This document shows, one piece after another, positions 45,868-54,134 of a DNA stretch of 64,000 nt. Below the pieces are notes generated by a model. It was not told the DNA's origin. It saw nothing but the letters and a program-made list of their open reading frames with translations, and searched no databases. The position numbers and the translations under genes were made by a program. Position 1 is the first letter of the stretch; every line of letters begins with the position of its first letter. The stretch is from contig JAUHWP010000001.1 in assembly GCA_030424645.1 (NCBI GenBank), forward strand, positions 1 through 64,000, written 5' to 3'. The stretch is from Alphaproteobacteria bacterium (GTDB taxonomy: Bacteria > Pseudomonadota > Alphaproteobacteria > Rhodobacterales > Rhodobacteraceae).

Positions 45868-47064
45868 ATGGTATTCGACTTTCTGAAGCGGGGCGATGCA
45901 GCGCATATGGCGACCCGGTTGACCGAGACCAAGGCGTCCGCGACCGGGCCGGTCATCGCCTATGGTGGCGCCGGTCGCGTGGCCTGGAGTCCGCGCGATG
46001 TGGTTAGCCTGACCAAGACCGGATTTGCGGCCAACCCGGTCGGGTTCCGGTCGGTCAAGCTGATCGCGGAAGCCGCTGCCGCGCTGCCGCTGGTGATGCA
46101 GGACGATGCGCAGAGGTTTGAGACCCACCCGCTTCTGGACCTGTTGGCACGTCCGAATGCGGCGCAGGGCCGGGCCGAGCTGTTCGAAGCGTTCTTTGGT
46201 CAGCTATTGTTGACCGGGAACGGGTATCTTGAGGCCGTGCAGGGCGGTGACGATGTCACGCCGACCGAGCTGCACGTGCTGCGCTCGGACCGGATGAACC
46301 TGGTGCCTGGCGCGGATGGATGGCCGGTGGCCTATGATTATACGGTTGGCGCTCGCAAGCACCGTTTTCACGTGGCCGAGGGCAGGTCGCCGATCTGCCA
46401 CGTCAAGGCGTTCCACCCGCAGGACGACCATTACGGCTTGTCGCCGTTGCAGGCGGCTGCCACAGCCATTGATGTGCACAACGCAGCCAGCCGCTGGTCC
46501 AAGGCGCTGCTGGACAACGCCGCGCGACCGTCGGGCGCCATTGTTTACAACGGGGCCGACGGGCAGGCGCAATTGAGCGCGGATCAGTATGACCGGCTGC
46601 TGTCCGAGATGGAAAGCCATCATGTGGGCGCGCGCAATGCCGGACGCCCGATGCTGCTGGAGGGTGGGCTGGATTGGAAGCCGATGGGGTTCAGCCCCTC
46701 GGATATGGAATTCCAGAAAACGAAGGAAGCCGCCGCCCGCGAGATTGCGCAGGCCTTCGGGGTGCCGCCAATGCTGATCGGCATTCCGGGTGACGCCACC
46801 TACGCAAATTATCAGGAGGCCAGCCGCGCGTTTTACCGGCTGACGGTGGTGCCGCTTGTGTCGCGGGTTGCGGCCAGTGTGGGCCATTGGCTGGCCGGGT
46901 TCACCGGCGAGAACGTCGTCTTGAAGCCGGATCTGGACCAGGTCCCCGCGCTGGCGGCTGAACGGGACCAACAGTGGCGGCGCGTAGCCGAGGCCAGTTT
47001 CCTTTCGGATGCCGAGAAGCGTGGCTTGCTGGGTTTGCCCCCGCTGGCGTCTGACGATGTGTAA
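45868..47064 (+). CDS. GTA gene 3: HK97-type portal protein
   Basis: A 398-residue portal. The start ATG 45868 (MVFDFLKRGDAAHMATRL) follows GAGGAG; the frame is open 79 codons further upstream. Portal blocks seen are PVGFRSVKLIAEAAAALPLVM, FEAFFGQLLLTGNGYLEAV, FHPQDDHYGLSPLQAAA and EIAQAFGVPPMLIGIPGDATYANYQEA. It forms the 12-mer ring for DNA entry and exit in the GTA head. A 197-bp gap separates it from terminase. Confidence 0.93.
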   Translation: MVFDFLKRGDAAHMATRLTETKASATGPVIAYGGAGRVAWSPRDVVSLTKTGFAANPVGFRSVKLIAEAAAALPLVMQDDAQRFETHPLLDLLARPNAAQGRAELFEAFFGQLLLTGNGYLEAVQGGDDVTPTELHVLRSDRMNLVPGADGWPVAYDYTVGARKHRFHVAEGRSPICHVKAFHPQDDHYGLSPLQAAATAIDVHNAASRWSKALLDNAARPSGAIVYNGADGQAQLSADQYDRLLSEMESHHVGARNAGRPMLLEGGLDWKPMGFSPSDMEFQKTKEAAAREIAQAFGVPPMLIGIPGDATYANYQEASRAFYRLTVVPLVSRVAASVGHWLAGFTGENVVLKPDLDQVPALAAERDQQWRRVAEASFLSDAEKRGLLGLPPLASDDV

Positions 47065-47080
47065 CAAACGAGGAAAAGCC

Positions 47081-47653
47081 ATGAGTGATTTCCGGCCCGA
47101 TTTGGGGCTTGAGCATAAATTCGTCAAACTGGGCGACACCTCCGAGGTGGACGAGGGCATTCTGATCGAGGGCTATGCCAGCTTCTTTGATCAGTGCGAC
47201 ACGGGTGGCGATGTCGTGGTCGCGGGCGCCTATGGCAAATCCCTGCGCGCGCTGAAAAAGGCAGATCGCGGCGTGAAAATGCTGTGGCAGCATGATCCGG
47301 CCCAACCCATCGGCGTTTGGGATGAGGTCCGCGAGGATGCCCGTGGCCTCTATGTCAAGGGGCGCATTCTGACCGATGTTGCCAAGGGGCGTGAAGCGGC
47401 TGCGTTGATTGCAGCGGGGGCCATTGACGGGTTGTCGATTGGCTATCGCACCAAGCGGGCGACGAAGAACGACAAGGGCCAACGGCTTTTGACCGAGTTG
47501 GAGCTTTGGGAGGTGTCGCTTGTCACTTTCCCGATGCTTCCGACGGCGCGGGTGGGGGCGAAGGGCGATGCGTCCGGTGCCGATGAGACCACGTTGCGTA
47601 AACTGGCGGCTTCGATCACCGAAGCCCGCCATATGCTGGCCCGTCACCGTTGA
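47081..47653 (+). CDS. GTA gene 4: prohead protease
   Basis: A 190-residue HK97-family (S78) protease that cuts the capsid delta domain during head maturation. Start ATG 47081 after GAGGAAA. The catalytic His is in MLWQHDPAQPIGVW and the Ser in IDGLSIGYRTKRA, with Glu in LTELELWEVSLVTFPM. It follows the portal gene by 16 bp; a small ORFg3.5-like gene, found at this point in R. capsulatus, is not seen. Confidence 0.93.
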   Translation: MSDFRPDLGLEHKFVKLGDTSEVDEGILIEGYASFFDQCDTGGDVVVAGAYGKSLRALKKADRGVKMLWQHDPAQPIGVWDEVREDARGLYVKGRILTDVAKGREAAALIAAGAIDGLSIGYRTKRATKNDKGQRLLTELELWEVSLVTFPMLPTARVGAKGDASGADETTLRKLAASITEARHMLARHR

Positions 47654-47687
47654 GCCAGCGATCTGAACCCCTGAAAAGGACCCAAAG

Positions 47688-48902
47688 ATGAGCAAGAACG
47701 AGACGAAAGCTCAGGGCCAGTCGGCCGCGACTGGCGTGACACCGGCTGCCGAGGTGAAGACCGCGCTGGCTGGCTTCATGAGCGATATCAATGCGTTTCA
47801 TGACGATATTTCCACCAAACTTCAACAACAGGAAGAGCGACTGACCATGCTGGATCGCAAATCAAACTTCACATCCAAGTCCCCGGCGGCGCGTCCGCAT
47901 CTTGCCGCCGCTTCCGATCTGGAAGCCCCGCATCAGAAAGCGTTTGAAGCGTATCTGCGCTCGGGCGACGATGACGGGCTGCGCGGTCTGGAACTGGAAG
48001 GCAAGGCGATGTCGACCGCCGTTGCGGGTGATGGTGGCTATCTGGTCGACCCCCACACCGCAGAAACCATCCAAAGCGTGCTGAAATCCACCGCGTCGCT
48101 GCGTGCCGTGGCGAATGTGGTGAATGTCGAGGCGACATCCTATGACGTTCTGATCGACCATTCGGATGTCGGGTCGGGCTGGGCAACGGAAACCGACCCC
48201 TCGGTCGAGACCGGCACCCCGTCGATCGAGCGCATCACCATTCCGCTGCACGAGCTGTCGGCCCTGCCCAAGGCGTCGCAACGCCTGCTGGATGACAGCG
48301 CGTTCGAGATCGAGACCTGGCTGGCAGGCCGGATCGCGGACAAGTTCGCTCGCGCCGAAGCCGGTGCCTTCATTTCGGGTGATGGGATCGACAAGCCCAA
48401 GGGCATTCTGGCGCACCCCTCGGTGGACAATGACATCTGGACCTGGGGCAATCTGGGCTATGTCGTCACCGGCACGTCAGGTGATTTCGATGCCTCGAAC
48501 CCGGCAGATGCGATCATTGATCTGGTCTATGCGCTGGATGCCGAATACCGCGCGGGTGCGAAGTTCGTCATGAACTCGAAAACCGCGGGTGCGGTGCGCA
48601 AGATGAAGGACATGGATGGTCGCTTCCTGTGGTCGGATGGTCTGGCTGCTGGTGAACCGGCGCGTTTGCTGGGCTATCCGGTTTTGATTGCCGAAGACAT
48701 GCCAGACATTGACACGGATGCAACCCCGATTGCCTTTGGCGATTTCGGATCGGGCTATACGATTGCCGAACGTCCCGATACCCGTATCCTGCGCGACCCG
48801 TTCTCGGCCAAGCCGCATGTGCTGTTCTATGCAACCAAGCGTGTTGGCGGCGATGTCAGCGACTTTGCGGCGATCAAGCTTCTGAAGTTCTCGGTCTCGT
48901 AA
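47688..48902 (+). CDS. GTA gene 5: major capsid protein
   Basis: A 404-residue HK97-fold capsid protein. An N-terminal scaffold-like delta region (MSDINAFHDDISTKLQQQEERLTMLD) is likely removed by the protease before about residue 100. The mature part contains EGKAMSTAVAGDGGYLVDP, a match to the HK97 N-arm, and ends FYATKRVGGDVSDFAAIKLLKF. It is the best-conserved GTA gene and a good identity marker. Confidence 0.95.
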   Translation: MSKNETKAQGQSAATGVTPAAEVKTALAGFMSDINAFHDDISTKLQQQEERLTMLDRKSNFTSKSPAARPHLAAASDLEAPHQKAFEAYLRSGDDDGLRGLELEGKAMSTAVAGDGGYLVDPHTAETIQSVLKSTASLRAVANVVNVEATSYDVLIDHSDVGSGWATETDPSVETGTPSIERITIPLHELSALPKASQRLLDDSAFEIETWLAGRIADKFARAEAGAFISGDGIDKPKGILAHPSVDNDIWTWGNLGYVVTGTSGDFDASNPADAIIDLVYALDAEYRAGAKFVMNSKTAGAVRKMKDMDGRFLWSDGLAAGEPARLLGYPVLIAEDMPDIDTDATPIAFGDFGSGYTIAERPDTRILRDPFSAKPHVLFYATKRVGGDVSDFAAIKLLKFSVS

Positions 48903-48918
48903 GAGCCTGAACCCGAGA

Positions 48919-48947
48919 CCCGCACTGTGCCGTCTGGCAGGTGCGGG
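48919..48947 (+). other. Hairpin downstream of the GTA capsid gene
   Basis: CCCGCAC/GTGCGGG arms with an inner TGCC/GGCA pair form a strong stem 17 bp after the capsid stop, without a clear T run. It lies in a 168-bp spacer and could stabilise the capsid part of the transcript or weaken read-through to gene 6. Confidence 0.45.
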
Positions 48948-49070
48948 ACCGGGCGCGCGCCGGCCTACCCCCGTGTTGTCTAGCTGCTCCCCCTCCGTCC
49001 GAGCAACGCGGACGGTGCGCGCCCACCCTATCCCAAGTGACGTGAGGGGCCCGAATTTCGGAGATGAACC

Positions 49071-49676
49071 ATGATGTTAGTCGAGCAGACCACAGTGCCG
49101 GGCGCGGTCCTTCCGGTCGCCCAATTCAAGGACCACCTGCGGCTGGGCACCGGGTTTGCCGATGACGGGGTGCAGGATGCCGTGCTTGAGACCTGTCTGC
49201 GCGCGGCCATCGCCGCCATCGAGGCACGCACCGGCAAGATCCTTCTGTCCCGTAGCTTTACCTGGGCATTGTCGGCGTGGCGCGATCTGGCCAGTCAGGC
49301 CCTGCCGGTGGCGCCGGTCGGTCAGATCACCAGCCTGAAGATTATCGACCGCCTTGGGGGCGAAGAGGTGATCAATACGGCCCGCTATGTGCTGGAACCG
49401 GACATGCACCGACCACGGCTTGTATCGACCGGTCTGTGCTTGCCTGCCATCCCCGTCGGCGGGCAGATCGTGATCGGCTTCGAGGCCGGGTTCGGGGCCG
49501 GTTGGTCGGATATTCCCGCCGATCTGGCGCAGGCCGTGATGATGCTGGCGGCCAGCTACTACGATAATCGTGCGGATACCGGCGGTTCGGGGGGGGAAAG
49601 CCAGTGGCCCTCTGCGGTGGCGACCTTGATTCAGCGCTACCGCACCGTGCGTCTGTTCGGCGGAGGTGTGCGATGA
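49071..49676 (+). CDS. GTA gene 6: head-tail connector (gp6-like adaptor)
   Basis: A 201-residue adaptor with PVAQFKDHLRLGTGFADDGVQD and ACIEAR-type helices (CLRAAIAAIEARTGKILLSR), similar to HK97 gp6/gp15 adaptors. It ends with IPADLAQAVMMLAASYYDNRAD, a hallmark of the family. It sits on the portal ring. It overlaps gene 7 by ATGA. Confidence 0.9.
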   Translation: MMLVEQTTVPGAVLPVAQFKDHLRLGTGFADDGVQDAVLETCLRAAIAAIEARTGKILLSRSFTWALSAWRDLASQALPVAPVGQITSLKIIDRLGGEEVINTARYVLEPDMHRPRLVSTGLCLPAIPVGGQIVIGFEAGFGAGWSDIPADLAQAVMMLAASYYDNRADTGGSGGESQWPSAVATLIQRYRTVRLFGGGVR

Positions 49677-50011
49677 AACGCCCTGTCTTGAACCGCAAGC
49701 TGACCTTGGAAGCCCCGGTGCGCACGCCGGATGGGGCCGGGGGGTTCAGCCAAAGCTGGCAGGCTTTGGGCGAGCTGTGGGCCGAGATCACACCGCGCAC
49801 GGGCCGCGAACGGGCTGCCGGATTTGCGACGGTGTCGAGCATCGCTTTTCGCATCACGGTGCGGGCCGCCCCCGATGGCGCCCCGTCGCGTCCCGAGCCT
49901 GACCAACGGTTTCGCGCCGGGTCGCGGCTGTTTCGCATCCTTGCCGTGACCGAGGCCGACGCAGGCGCGCATTACCTGACCTGTTTCGCACAAGAGGAGG
50001 TGTCGGCATGA
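49673..50011 (+). CDS. GTA gene 7: head-closure protein
   Basis: A 112-residue head-tail adaptor with GAGGFSQSWQALGELWAEI and a beta barrel ending AHYLTCFAQEEVSA. The ORF-track frame begins upstream, but ATG 49673 overlaps the gene 6 stop (ATGA). It seals the head at the connector and meets the tail. Confidence 0.9.
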   Translation: MKRPVLNRKLTLEAPVRTPDGAGGFSQSWQALGELWAEITPRTGRERAAGFATVSSIAFRITVRAAPDGAPSRPEPDQRFRAGSRLFRILAVTEADAGAHYLTCFAQEEVSA

Positions 50012-50418
50012 GTTATGCTGTCTCGGCTGCCTTGCAACAGGCCGTGTATCAACGGCTGACGGCGGATGCGACTTTGTCCAGTCTGGTTTCGGGCGCGATT
50101 TACGATGCGGTGCCCGCAGGGATTATCACTGGCACCTATGTCAGCCTTGGTCCCGAAGATGTGCGTGAACGATCTGACATGACCGGACATGGCGCGCTGC
50201 ACGAGCTTACTGTCAGCGTGGTCACGGACGAAGCGGGTTTTCAAAGCGCCAAGGACGTGGCGGCCGCCGTCAGCGATGCGCTTGTGGATGCAACGATGAC
50301 ACTGGCGCGGGGCCAGCTTGTTTACCTGAATTTCCATCGTGCGCGGGCGCGGCGGGTCGAGGACGCCGATGTGCGCCGGATCGACCTGTTTTTCCGCGCG
50401 CGTGTTCAAGACGACTAA
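50008..50418 (+). CDS. GTA gene 8: tail terminator (DUF3168)
   Basis: A 136-residue DUF3168 protein with LQQAVYQRLTADATLSSLVSG and DAVPAGIITGTYVSLGPED, matching phage tail terminators such as lambda gpU relatives. ATGA overlap with gene 7. It caps the tail tube and joins it to the head. Confidence 0.9.
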   Translation: MSYAVSAALQQAVYQRLTADATLSSLVSGAIYDAVPAGIITGTYVSLGPEDVRERSDMTGHGALHELTVSVVTDEAGFQSAKDVAAAVSDALVDATMTLARGQLVYLNFHRARARRVEDADVRRIDLFFRARVQDD

Positions 50419-50440
50419 CCTTTAACTACGGAGTGATCCC

Positions 50441-50854
50441 ATGGCTGCGCAAAACGGCAAGGACCTTATGATCAAGCTCGACATGACCGACAGCGGCGTG
50501 TTCGAGACCATTGCGGGCCTTCGGGCCACACGCCTGAGCTTCAATGCGGAAAGCGTTGACGTGACCAGCCTGGAAAGCACCGGCGGCTGGCGCGAACTTC
50601 TGGGGGGCGCGGGGGTGAAATCCGCCTCGATCTCTGGCTCGGGGGTGTTCAAGGACGCCACGACGGACGAACGGGCGCGGCAAATCTTCTTTGACAACGA
50701 AGTGCCGAATTTTCAGGTCATTGTGCCGGACTTTGGCGTGGTGGAAGGCCCGTTCATGATCACCTCGATCGAGTATGCGGGCGCGCACAACGGCGAAGCC
50801 ACATATGAGCTGTCGATGGCGTCGGCAGGCATGTTGAGCTTCACGGCGCTTTGA
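50441..50854 (+). CDS. GTA gene 9: major tail tube protein
   Basis: A 137-residue protein (AAQNGKDLMIKLDMTDSG, VDVTSLESTGGWRELL), matching the siphophage tail-tube family TIGR02126 type of GTAs. It stacks into the tail through which DNA passes. Start ATG 50441 after GGAG. Length agrees with RcGTA. Confidence 0.92.
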   Translation: MAAQNGKDLMIKLDMTDSGVFETIAGLRATRLSFNAESVDVTSLESTGGWRELLGGAGVKSASISGSGVFKDATTDERARQIFFDNEVPNFQVIVPDFGVVEGPFMITSIEYAGAHNGEATYELSMASAGMLSFTAL

Positions 50855-50856
50855 CC

Positions 50857-51189
50857 ATGGCGAACCCGTGGACAGGCGAGGTCACGCTGACCATCGACGG
50901 CACACCGCATGTCATGAAGCTGACGCTTGGGGCGCTGGCCGAGTTGGAAGCTCAACTGGGCGAGGACACGATCATTGGGTTGGTGGAACGATTTGAAAGC
51001 GGGGCGTTTTCAAGTCGGGACGTCCTGGCTTTGATCGTGGCCGGGCTGCGCGGCGGTGGCTGGCAGGGCGGCGCACGGGATTTGCTGTCTGCCGAGATCG
51101 CAGGCGGTCCGGTCCATGCCGCACAAGCCGCCGGACAACTGCTGAGCCGCGCGTTCGCGACGCCTGCCTCTGACGGGGTGACCGAGTGA
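50857..51189 (+). CDS. GTA gene 10: tail assembly chaperone-like (GTA family)
   Basis: A 110-residue protein (MANPWTGEVTLTIDGTPHVMKLTLGALAELEAQLG) of the gene-transfer-agent tail chaperone family. ATG 50857 is preferred over the TTG two codons earlier that the ORF track uses. It should escort the tape measure protein. It is followed by a GTGA overlap with the next small gene. Confidence 0.9.
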   Translation: MANPWTGEVTLTIDGTPHVMKLTLGALAELEAQLGEDTIIGLVERFESGAFSSRDVLALIVAGLRGGGWQGGARDLLSAEIAGGPVHAAQAAGQLLSRAFATPASDGVTE

Positions 51190-51401
51190 CAGTTGGCCCG
51201 GCGTTTGACTGGCCCGGTCTGATGCGGCTTGGGCTTGGGCGACTTGGCTTGCGCCCAGACCAGTTCTGGGCGCTGACCCCGGTCGAACTGATGGTGATGG
51301 CTGGTCTTGATGATCAAGCCGCACCCTGCCTGCGGGCGCGGCTGGAAGAACTGGCGTTGGCGTTCCCGGACATCCCGAAACACCCGCATGAAGGAGATTG
51401 A
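51186..51401 (+). CDS. GTA gene 10.1: small tail chaperone (rcc01693 family)
   Basis: A 71-residue protein starting at GTG 51186 overlapping the gene 10 stop by GTGA. FDWPGLMRLGLGRLGLRPDQFWALTPVEL is the family signature. In siphophages a G/GT-like pair of chaperones precedes the tape measure; here two separate overlapping ORFs fill that role. It is too short for many gene finders. Confidence 0.88.
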   Translation: MTVGPAFDWPGLMRLGLGRLGLRPDQFWALTPVELMVMAGLDDQAAPCLRARLEELALAFPDIPKHPHEGD

Positions 51402-51403
51402 CC

Positions 51404-52057
51404 ATGAATGGTTTGGACAGCTTTGACGAACAGCTTGATGCGCTGGAAACTGCGCTTGGTGGCGCGCAGGCCATGACCGCCGGGTTTGTGTTCGAGCTGA
51501 AGGGAATGCACTCGACCGTGTCAGACTTGAGTGCAGACGTGAACACCTTGTCCTCGGGCATCTCGTCGGGGCTTCGCAAGGCGTTTGACGGGCTGGTCTT
51601 TGACGGCATGAAACTGTCGGATGCCCTGCGCGATGTGGCGCAGTCCATGTCGCAGGCGGCCTATAACGCGGCGATCAAGCCCGTTACCGGGCATTTTGGC
51701 GATATTCTGGGGCAGGCCGTGGGGGCTGTGACCAACGCGTTCCTGCCTTTTGAAAAGGGCGGGGCATTTTCGCAAGGTCGCGTGGTGCCTTTTGCCAAGG
51801 GCGGCGTTGTCTCAAGTGCGACGACCTTCCCGATGCGCGGGGCGACCGGCTTGATGGGCGAGGCGGGGCCGGAGGCGATCATGCCGCTGGCGCGTGGCGC
51901 CGATGGCCGCCTGGGTGTGCAGTCGGGTGGAGGCGGACGCCCCGTCAACATCACCATGAATATCACCACCCCGGACGTTGAGGGGTTCAAGCGGTCGCAA
52001 AGCCAGATTGCCGCGCAGATGTCGCGCGCGCTGTCTCGTGGCCAACGCCACCGCTAA
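51404..52057 (+). CDS. GTA gene 11: short tail tape measure protein
   Basis: A 217-residue tape measure from ATG 51404, selected because AAGGAG stands seven bases upstream. It carries a coiled-coil N-half (FDEQLDALETALG) and the C-terminal signature FAKGGVVSSATTFPMRG, then GLMGEAGPEAIMPLARG. Phage tape measures are often 600 residues or more; this length fits the short tails of RcGTA particles. Confidence 0.92.
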   Translation: MNGLDSFDEQLDALETALGGAQAMTAGFVFELKGMHSTVSDLSADVNTLSSGISSGLRKAFDGLVFDGMKLSDALRDVAQSMSQAAYNAAIKPVTGHFGDILGQAVGAVTNAFLPFEKGGAFSQGRVVPFAKGGVVSSATTFPMRGATGLMGEAGPEAIMPLARGADGRLGVQSGGGGRPVNITMNITTPDVEGFKRSQSQIAAQMSRALSRGQRHR

Positions 52058-52091
52058 TCCGCTGTCATTTCGAACCGAGGAGGGTTTCCCC

Positions 52092-52724
52092 ATGTCATTT
52101 CACGAGGTCCGGTTTCCGGCAAATCTGAGCTTTGGGTCCGTTGGTGGCCCGGAACGGCGCACCGAGGTTGTGACGCTGGCCAACGGGTTTGAAGAACGCA
52201 ACACACCGTGGGAGCATTCGCGTCGCCGCTATGACGCGGGGATCGGGATGCGATCGCTTGATGATGTTGAAACGCTGATTGCGTTCTTCGAGGCACGGCG
52301 CGGCCAGCTTGTCGGGTTTCGCTGGAAAGATTGGTCCGACTATAAAAGCAGCCTGCCGTCACAGCCCCCGGAATACACTGACCAGATCATCGCCTGGGGC
52401 GACGGGGAAACGGCGGAATTTCCGTTGATCAAGACCTATCGGTCGGGCCAGGAAACCTATGCACGTCCCATTCAGAAGCCGGTTGAAGGCACGGTCAAGC
52501 TGGGCTTGAAGGGCGACCCCCTGACCGAAGGCACGCATTTCACCGTCGACTATGCGACCGGGTTGGTGTCCTTCATGACCGCCCCGGAGACCGGGGCCGA
52601 GGTCACGGCGGGGTATGAATTCGACGTGCCGGTGCGGTTTGACACGGATCGCATCCACACTTCGGTTGCGTCCTTTCAGGCGGGCGATGCCCCCAATGTG
52701 CCAGTGGTGGAGGTGCGGGTCTGA
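52092..52724 (+). CDS. GTA gene 12: distal tail protein (DUF2460)
   Basis: A 210-residue DUF2460/TIGR02217 protein. The start ATG 52092 (MSFHEVRFPANLSFGSVGGP) follows GAGGAGG. Features include RRRYDAGIGMRSLDDVETLIAFFEARRGQ and the baseplate-like beta domain. It forms the ring at the tail tip. Its stop overlaps gene 13 by one base. Confidence 0.92.
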   Translation: MSFHEVRFPANLSFGSVGGPERRTEVVTLANGFEERNTPWEHSRRRYDAGIGMRSLDDVETLIAFFEARRGQLVGFRWKDWSDYKSSLPSQPPEYTDQIIAWGDGETAEFPLIKTYRSGQETYARPIQKPVEGTVKLGLKGDPLTEGTHFTVDYATGLVSFMTAPETGAEVTAGYEFDVPVRFDTDRIHTSVASFQAGDAPNVPVVEVRV

Positions 52725-53686
52725 TGGCGGTATCCCCCGAACTTGAGGCCCATTTGCGCCAAGGCGTCACCACCATGGCGCGGCTCTGGAAAGTCACCCG
52801 GCGCGATGGCGTCGTGCACGGGTTCACCGATCACGATCTGGATCTGGTGATTGACGATGTGACCTATCGCGCGGACACGGGCATGACGGCCCACGCGCTA
52901 AGCCAGACCACCGGCCTGTCCGTCGACAATACGGAAGCGTTGGGTGTGTTGAACGATAGCTCGATCACCGAGAAGGACATCCGCGCGGGTCGCTATGACG
53001 GGGCAGAGGTTGAAGCGTGGCTGGTCAACTGGACCGACACGAGCCAACGCTATTTGCGGTTTCGGGGCACCGTGGGCGAGCTTGCCCGCGAGGCGGGCGG
53101 CTTTCGGGCAGAGCTGAATGGTCTGTCCGAAAAGTTGAACCAGCCGCAGGGCCGCGTCTATCAGATGCCCTGTTCCGCTGTGCTGGGTGACGGATCCTGC
53201 CGGTTCAATCTGGGCCAGCCCGGATACCGCCTTGAGCTGCCGGTGGGCGACAACACCGATGAGACCGTCTTTCACTTTGCAGATATGGCGCTTTATCCCA
53301 ATCGCTGGTTCGAGCGGGGCAGGTTCACGGTGTTGACAGGTGCCGCAAAGGATCTGAGCGGCTTGATCAAGAACGACCGCAAAGGTGCAGGCGGCGCGCG
53401 GACGGTTGAGTTGTGGGAGTCCATACGAGAGCGTATAGAGCCGGGTGATATGATCCGCCTGGAGGCGGGCTGCGACAAGCTTCCTGCGACCTGCCGGGTC
53501 AAGTTCAACAACTTCCGCAATTTCCGCGGCTTTCCCGACATTCCCGGCGAGGATTGGTTGATGTCCTACCCCGTTGGGCACGGCAGAAACGATGGTGGGG
53601 ACGAACGTGAAGCGATTGACCTGTCCGATTGGTCGGTCCTCGGCGGGGACGAGACCAACCCGTTCTTCCCCTCGTCAAGTGATTGA
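52724..53686 (+). CDS. GTA gene 13: tail hub protein (DUF2163)
   Basis: A 320-residue DUF2163/TIGR02218 protein with the C-terminal phage_BR0599 region. Four cysteines (MPCSAVLGDGSCRF and EAGCDKLPATCRV) form a likely Fe-S or metal site; lambda gpL, its tail-tip relative, carries an Fe-S cluster. It forms the hub between distal tail and fibre. One-base overlap (TGATG) with gene 12. Confidence 0.92.
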   Translation: MAVSPELEAHLRQGVTTMARLWKVTRRDGVVHGFTDHDLDLVIDDVTYRADTGMTAHALSQTTGLSVDNTEALGVLNDSSITEKDIRAGRYDGAEVEAWLVNWTDTSQRYLRFRGTVGELAREAGGFRAELNGLSEKLNQPQGRVYQMPCSAVLGDGSCRFNLGQPGYRLELPVGDNTDETVFHFADMALYPNRWFERGRFTVLTGAAKDLSGLIKNDRKGAGGARTVELWESIRERIEPGDMIRLEAGCDKLPATCRVKFNNFRNFRGFPDIPGEDWLMSYPVGHGRNDGGDEREAIDLSDWSVLGGDETNPFFPSSSD

Positions 53687-53687
53687 G

Positions 53688-54134
53688 ATGACTGGTTTTC
53701 GGGACGAGATCGTGATCGAAGCACGACGCTGGATCGGGACGCCTTATGTGCATCAGGCGTCCTGCCGGGGCGGTGGCTGCGATTGCCTGGGCTTGATCCG
53801 GGGCGTGTGGCGGGCGGTGCTGGGCCATGAGCCTGCACGAGTGCCGGCCTATACCGCCGACTGGTCCGAGGCCGCGCGAGATGAAGTCCTGTGGGGTGCG
53901 GCCCGGCTGCACCTGGACGAGCGTCCCGTTCCCTTGGCCCGGCCGGGCGATGTGCTGCTGTTTCGGATGCAGGGCGGGGCCGTCGCCAAGCACCTTGGCA
54001 TTCAGACAAGCGCCGGGGCATCGCCGGCTTTTGTTCACGCCTACTCGGGCCACGGCGTGATCGAGAATTCACTTTCGGCCCCATGGGCCCGCCGCATCGT
54101 GGCGTGTTTTGCATTTCCTGAAAGGACCAACTGA
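53688..54134 (+). CDS. GTA gene 14: NlpC/P60 cell-wall peptidase
   Basis: A 148-residue peptidase with start ATG 53688. The catalytic Cys is in GGGCDCLGLIRGVW and the His in AKHLGIQT. It probably opens the recipient peptidoglycan or helps position the tail. It ends on the gene 15 start codon (TGATG). The ORF-track start lies within gene 13. Confidence 0.93.
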   Translation: MTGFRDEIVIEARRWIGTPYVHQASCRGGGCDCLGLIRGVWRAVLGHEPARVPAYTADWSEAARDEVLWGAARLHLDERPVPLARPGDVLLFRMQGGAVAKHLGIQTSAGASPAFVHAYSGHGVIENSLSAPWARRIVACFAFPERTN

